Of a DNA stretch of 64,000 nucleotides, positions 59,444 through 64,000 are shown one piece after another (positions within the stretch are counted from its first letter, which is position 1; each line of letters starts with the position of its first letter). This stretch comes from Martelella limonii (GTDB lineage Bacteria > Pseudomonadota > Alphaproteobacteria > Rhizobiales > Rhizobiaceae): assembly GCF_013344475.1 (NCBI RefSeq), contig NZ_JABUOU010000002.1:1-64000 (forward strand), written 5' to 3'. The notes under the pieces were generated by a model. The model was not told the origin of the DNA. It did not search any database and was given only the letters and a program-made list of their open reading frames with translations. The translations under genes and the position numbers were made by a program.

Positions 59444-60210
59444 GCCGCCGCCGCAAAGCCGGTCTTTGCCGCGGCAAAGGCGCGCACGGCGTCTCCGAAA
59501 GCCTCGAACAGCTTGCGTGACGGCGAGTCGGTGCGGGCCCAGTATTCCGGGTGCCATTGCACGCCGACGGCGAAGTTTTTCGCGCCGATCACCGATACGG
59601 CCTCGACAGTGCCGTCAGAGGCAGCTGCCTCGACCTGGAGGTTGGGCGCGATCTCGCCAATTGCCTGGCGGTGCAGCGAGTTCACCTTGACCTCGCCCGC
59701 GCCTAGAATGTCGGCAAGGCAGGTGCCTTCGCGAATGAAGACGGGCTGGCGGATGACGAATTTTTCATCGCGATTGCCGTTTTCAGGCTCGCGGTGATCG
59801 ATACGGCCTTCCTGTTCCTGAACTTCGCTGATCAGCGTTCCGCCCAGCGCGACATTGAGTTCCTGGATCCCCCGGCAGATGCAGAGAAGCGGAATGCCGC
59901 GGGCGATCGCGCGGCGGATCAAAGGCAGCGTGATGGCATCGCGGCCGGGATCGAACGGCCCGTCCTTTTCCTCGGCCACCTTGCCGTAAAGCTGCGGCGC
60001 GACATTGCTGGCGGCACCCGTGATCATCACGCCCTCGACGCGGTCAAGCACGGCATCAATATCGGCACCCGTCTGATAAGCCGGAACGATCAGGCTCATC
60101 ACGCCCGCAACATCCATCGCCGCCCCGACATATTGTTGCTGCGCCGAATGCCAGGTGATCTCTCCGAAGACCTTGGTATCTGCCGGAACGGCAATGATGG
60201 GGGTGGACAT
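59437..60210 (-). CDS. PuuD-like class I glutamine amidotransferase (C26 hydrolase)
   Basis: The 257-residue start at ATG 60210 (MSTPIIAVPADTKVFG) follows AGGAAAG. The nucleophile Cys lies in IPLLCICRGIQELNVALGG, and the catalytic His-Glu in AVGVQWHPEYW. This is the gamma-glutamyl-GABA hydrolase family of putrescine breakdown, or a related gamma-glutamyl hydrolase. It overlaps the convergent DUF4336 gene by 7 nt. No other puu genes are near, so the pathway is uncertain. Confidence 0.88.
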   Translation of the reverse strand: MSTPIIAVPADTKVFGEITWHSAQQQYVGAAMDVAGVMSLIVPAYQTGADIDAVLDRVEGVMITGAASNVAPQLYGKVAEEKDGPFDPGRDAITLPLIRRAIARGIPLLCICRGIQELNVALGGTLISEVQEQEGRIDHREPENGNRDEKFVIRQPVFIREGTCLADILGAGEVKVNSLHRQAIGEIAPNLQVEAAASDGTVEAVSVIGAKNFAVGVQWHPEYWARTDSPSRKLFEAFGDAVRAFAAAKTGFAAAAQ

Positions 60211-60405
60211 GGCGCTTTCCTGCCTCTTGCAAATAATGCGAGTGATGTCGATTGGCCGGGCCGCTGTCAAATGTTTCCTTGAGGGGCGTGATGACAATTT
60301 CTACTGGCGCGATAAGCGGAATTGATGCCCGGCCCATTATACCTTCGTTTAATGCCGGGCATTTTGCGCCGCAAAAGCGCTCTCTCCTATCGGCTCAGGT
60401 GTTGA

Positions 60406-61605
<1,200 letters not shown>

Positions 61606-61628
61606 GTCTCTTCTATCTGACGATTATG

Positions 61629-61657
61629 CCCCGGGAGTGAAAACTTCCGGGGTTTTT
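61629..61657 (+). terminator. Strong terminator after the TRAP binding protein
   Basis: CCCCGGGAGT pairs with ACTTCCGGGG (one G-T) around a GAAA tetraloop, followed by five T residues. Confidence 0.92.
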
Positions 61658-61749
61658 CGTGCGCGCGATGATGCGGACGAACATGCCCACCGGCCGCGCC
61701 GGGGCGACGGATCAGTATGAATTTCAATGGAAATGTCGGGAAAGTGCGA

Positions 61750-61826
61750 TGGTCGGAGTGGCAAGATTTGAACTTGCGACCCCCTCGTCCCGAACGAGGT
61801 GCGCTACCAGGCTGCGCTACACTCCG
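61750..61826 (-). tRNA. tRNA-Pro (anticodon CGG)
   Basis: On the minus strand the 77 bases fold as a complete tRNA: acceptor CGGAGTG / CACTCCG, D-arm with GGTAGCGC, and anticodon stem CTCGT / ACGAG around TTCGGGA (anticodon CGG). The T-arm GCAAG TTCAAAT CTTGC and an encoded CCA complete it. It reads CCG proline codons. It lies downstream of iolB on the same strand. Confidence 0.97.
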
Positions 61827-61980
61827 TGACCAGCGGCTGCTCTATAAAACAGCCTGCAGGGTTCGGCAAGCGCCTTCCGACATTTTTTTGTCATCACGGC
61901 GCAAACCCTTGGCTAAAAGCCGCCGGGTGGATTGTCGAAGGGCGGTCAAGCCCTTGCGTTCCAGCCCGGCAGGCGCGTTT

Positions 61981-62787
61981 TCATTTGTCCCGCTGGAAGA
62001 TCCAGTCGTGATCAGGGTGATTCTCGAAGCGCCATTTGCGCATCGGCCCGGCCATGACGTTGAGATAATAGAGCTCGTAGCCATAGGGTGCGCCGCAGGG
62101 GTGGTGGCCCTTGGGCACCAGCACGACATCGCCATCGGAAACCGCCATGGTTTCGTCCAGCGCGCCATCCTCGGTGAACACGCGCTGGAAAGCGAAGCCC
62201 TGGGCCGGGTTGAGGCGGTGGTAATAGGTTTCCTCCAGATAGGTCATATCCGGGAAACGGTCCTCGTCGTGCCGGTGAGGGGGGTAGGACGACCAGTTGC
62301 CGGCGGGCGTGAACACTTCCGTCACCAGCAGGCTGTCGGCGACATCGCGTTCCTCCATCGCGATCGGATAGATGTAGCGGGTGTTGGCTCCCTTGCCGCG
62401 CTCGTTGAGCGTGATCCCTTCCGGACCGATCACCTGCGCTTCGCGACCGGGCTTGGCGGGCGCGGTGCAGACGGCGAGCGTGCAATCGGTCGTGGCCGTC
62501 GCGGCCCATTCCGACCCGGCGGGAATGTAGACGCAATGCGGGGGCAGTCGTTCGAACACGCTCATGCGCTCGCCCAGTTCGCCGAAGGATGTGTCGCCCG
62601 AGGCGATCTCGGCCTTGCCCTCGACAAGGACGAGGATGACCTCGGTATCGCCGGTCTGTTCACGCGCCGTCTCTCCCGGCGCCAGGCGATGGAGGCCGAA
62701 GCCGACATAGCCCCAGTCCGCATTTTCGGGCGTGATGTCGTGCACCTTGCCGGAGGCACCCGTCGGTTTCCTGAGGAGGTTGGTCAT
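61981..62787 (-). CDS. iolB: 5-deoxy-glucuronate isomerase
   Basis: The 268-residue start at ATG 62787 (MTNLLRKPTGASGKVHDITP) gives the normal IolB length; ATG 62820 is an upstream alternative. LHRLAPGETAREQTGDTEVI, WSSYPPHRHDEDRFPDMTYL and PKGHHPCGAPYGYELYYLNV are the cupin metal-binding signatures. It converts 5-deoxyglucuronate to 5-deoxy-2-keto-gluconate in myo-inositol breakdown. It follows iolE on the minus strand. Confidence 0.96.
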   Translation of the reverse strand: MTNLLRKPTGASGKVHDITPENADWGYVGFGLHRLAPGETAREQTGDTEVILVLVEGKAEIASGDTSFGELGERMSVFERLPPHCVYIPAGSEWAATATTDCTLAVCTAPAKPGREAQVIGPEGITLNERGKGANTRYIYPIAMEERDVADSLLVTEVFTPAGNWSSYPPHRHDEDRFPDMTYLEETYYHRLNPAQGFAFQRVFTEDGALDETMAVSDGDVVLVPKGHHPCGAPYGYELYYLNVMAGPMRKWRFENHPDHDWIFQRDK

Positions 62788-62846
62788 GGCGTTCCTTCCC
62801 TTGATCAGAATTGGCCTCAAACAGTCCCATGCGGACCGAATCGGCT

Positions 62847-63749
62847 CTATGCGTTCTTGTCGAGGCCTGCTGCTTTCGCCATCGCCTTCAGGCTTTTCAG
62901 CCCGAGGGTCTGGTATTCGAGCGGATTGCGGACGTCGGGATCCTGTTCGGCCTCGATCACCAGCCAGCCCTCATAACCGGCATCGGCTGCAAGCTTCAGG
63001 ACCGGCGCAAAGTCGACGCCGCCTTCCGCGTCGCCCGGCACGGTGAAGACGCCGCGCCGGATGCCTTCGAGGAAGGAGAGGTTCTGCTCGCGCACGTCGT
63101 GCGCAATCGCCGGACGGACATTCTTGGCGTGGATGTGGCGCACCCGGTTCATGTGCCTTGCGGCGAGCGCTTCCGGATTGCCGCCGGAAAACAGGCAGTG
63201 GCCGGTGTCGAGAAGCAGTTTCGCTGCGGGCCCGGTGTGCTGCATCAGAAGGTCGATCTCGTCCTCGGTTTCCACGATCGTCCCCATATGGTGGTGGTAG
63301 ACGAGCGCGATGCCCTGATCGGCAGCGTATTGGGCAAGCGCCTCGACGCCCGCGCCGAACTCTGCCCATTTGCCGTTGTCCAGCTTAGGCCGATCTGCGA
63401 CCGGGACGGTGTCATCGCCGTGGATCGCATTGGAGGTTTCGCAGACGATGATCACCTTGGCGCCCATCGCCTTCAGGAGATCAAGCGCCGGCTGCATCGC
63501 CTTCTTCTCATCCTCCACCGAATTGACGAGAAGGTTCAGCGAGTGCCAGCCGGAGACATATTTCAGGCCGCGCGGTTCCAGAACCGCCTTCAGACCGTCC
63601 GGGTCCTGCGGGAATTTGTGGCCCTTTTCAATGCCGTCGAAACCGATCGCGGCGGTTTCGTCCAGGCATTGGTCGAGGCTGATATGGGCGCCGAGACTGC
63701 GGTCGTCGTCATTGGTCCAGGCAATCGGATTGGTGCCGTAGAGGATCAT
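62847..63749 (-). CDS. iolE: Myo-inosose-2 dehydratase
   Basis: The 300-residue TIM-barrel protein has [20 protein letters not shown] at the N terminus, [20 protein letters not shown] (metal-binding His/Glu) and [20 protein letters not shown]. It dehydrates scyllo-inosose to the diketone used by IolD. It begins two bases after the iolD stop, so they are one operon; the order D-E-B matches rhizobial iol clusters. Confidence 0.96.
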   Translation of the reverse strand: MILYGTNPIAWTNDDDRSLGAHISLDQCLDETAAIGFDGIEKGHKFPQDPDGLKAVLEPRGLKYVSGWHSLNLLVNSVEDEKKAMQPALDLLKAMGAKVIIVCETSNAIHGDDTVPVADRPKLDNGKWAEFGAGVEALAQYAADQGIALVYHHHMGTIVETEDEIDLLMQHTGPAAKLLLDTGHCLFSGGNPEALAARHMNRVRHIHAKNVRPAIAHDVREQNLSFLEGIRRGVFTVPGDAEGGVDFAPVLKLAADAGYEGWLVIEAEQDPDVRNPLEYQTLGLKSLKAMAKAAGLDKNA

Positions 63750-63751
63750 GC

Positions 63752-64000
63752 TCAGCTTCTCTTCGTAAGGGCGGCCTCATAGCTGGCGCGCGCCTGGTTG
63801 ACTTCGGGTCTGTCTGAAACTTCGGGTACGGCCACATCCCACCAGTGTCCGCCGGCATCGGGCGTCTGGTAGGGGTCGGTGTCGATCACGATCACGGTCA
63901 CCGTGGATGCGTCGCGCGCGGCTTCGAGCGCGTCGTCGAGTTCGGCAATTGAGGAAACCTTGCTGGCGCTTGCCCCCATCGATGCCGCATGCGCGACGAA
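63752..64000 (-). CDS. iolD: 3D-trihydroxycyclohexane-1,2-dione hydrolase, C-terminal end (cut by window edge)
   Basis: The last 82 codons of a thiamine-diphosphate enzyme are visible: [40 protein letters not shown] and [19 protein letters not shown]. These match the C-terminal tail of IolD. The frame is open to the window edge; no start is present. IolD hydrolyses the ring dione to 5-deoxyglucuronate, the substrate of IolB. Confidence 0.93.
   Translation of the reverse strand, partial: FVAHAASMGASASKVSSIAELDDALEAARDASTVTVIVIDTDPYQTPDAGGHWWDVAVPEVSDRPEVNQARASYEAALTKRS

Overview
The window looks like a chromosomal segment of a Hyphomicrobiales (Rhizobiales) alphaproteobacterium, most likely Rhizobiaceae or a close relative. 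The evidence is gene content and order: rpsO-pnp, sdhCDAB, an mdh-sucCDAB-lpd cluster, a stand-alone F1 ATP synthase operon (atpHAGDC without F0 genes), an Omp19-type lipoprotein, iolD-iolE-iolB, and high GC with strong codon bias from about 12.5 kb onward. I cannot name the species.

Positions 1 to about 12,226 are a genomic island. Its right edge is a 46-nt copy of the 3' half of tRNA-Arg(CCT), next to a tyrosine integrase reading inward. Behind the integrase come two paralogous small HTH proteins, a frameshifted PrimPol/D5-type replication protein, a TerS-like protein and a short set of phage-type genes ending in an HK97 gp10-like protein. No large terminase, portal or capsid gene is visible, so this is a decayed prophage or a satellite-like element. 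At the far left, next to an IS5-family transposase end, is an AT-rich two-gene cassette: an ORC/Cdc6-like AAA ATPase overlapping an unrecognised protein. This is the best candidate here for an undescribed defence system. The complete tRNA-Arg and the left edge of the island lie outside the window.

From 12.5 to 22.9 kb there are housekeeping and metabolic genes: an SLC13/TrkA-C permease, rpsO, pnp, an RsmC-like methyltransferase, a VOC protein, a sulfotransferase-like protein, a CitE-like CoA ester lyase with a DUF1737 protein, leuD, and a METTL20-like lysine methyltransferase. From 23.1 to 39.6 kb lies a TCA-cycle block: sdhCDAB, two small outer-membrane lipoproteins, zapE, mdh, sucC, sucD, sucA, sucB, two LysE-family exporters, and lpd, the E3 subunit of 2-oxoglutarate dehydrogenase. 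Succinate dehydrogenase, malate dehydrogenase, succinyl-CoA synthetase and 2-oxoglutarate dehydrogenase are therefore all encoded within about 17 kb.

From 39.7 to 52.2 kb are a cytochrome b561, a 47-residue secreted Cys/His-rich peptide, a DMT transporter, xerC, an acyltransferase, priA and the F1 operon. From 52.2 to 60.3 kb are a GGDEF/EAL protein, a WD40-CobW metal-handling pair, a LacI regulator with a 2-hydroxyacid dehydrogenase, a TetR/DUF4336 divergent pair with a visible palindromic operator, and a class I amidotransferase. The window closes with a solitary Tat-exported TRAP binding protein, tRNA-Pro(CGG), and the myo-inositol catabolic genes iolB, iolE and partial iolD on the minus strand.
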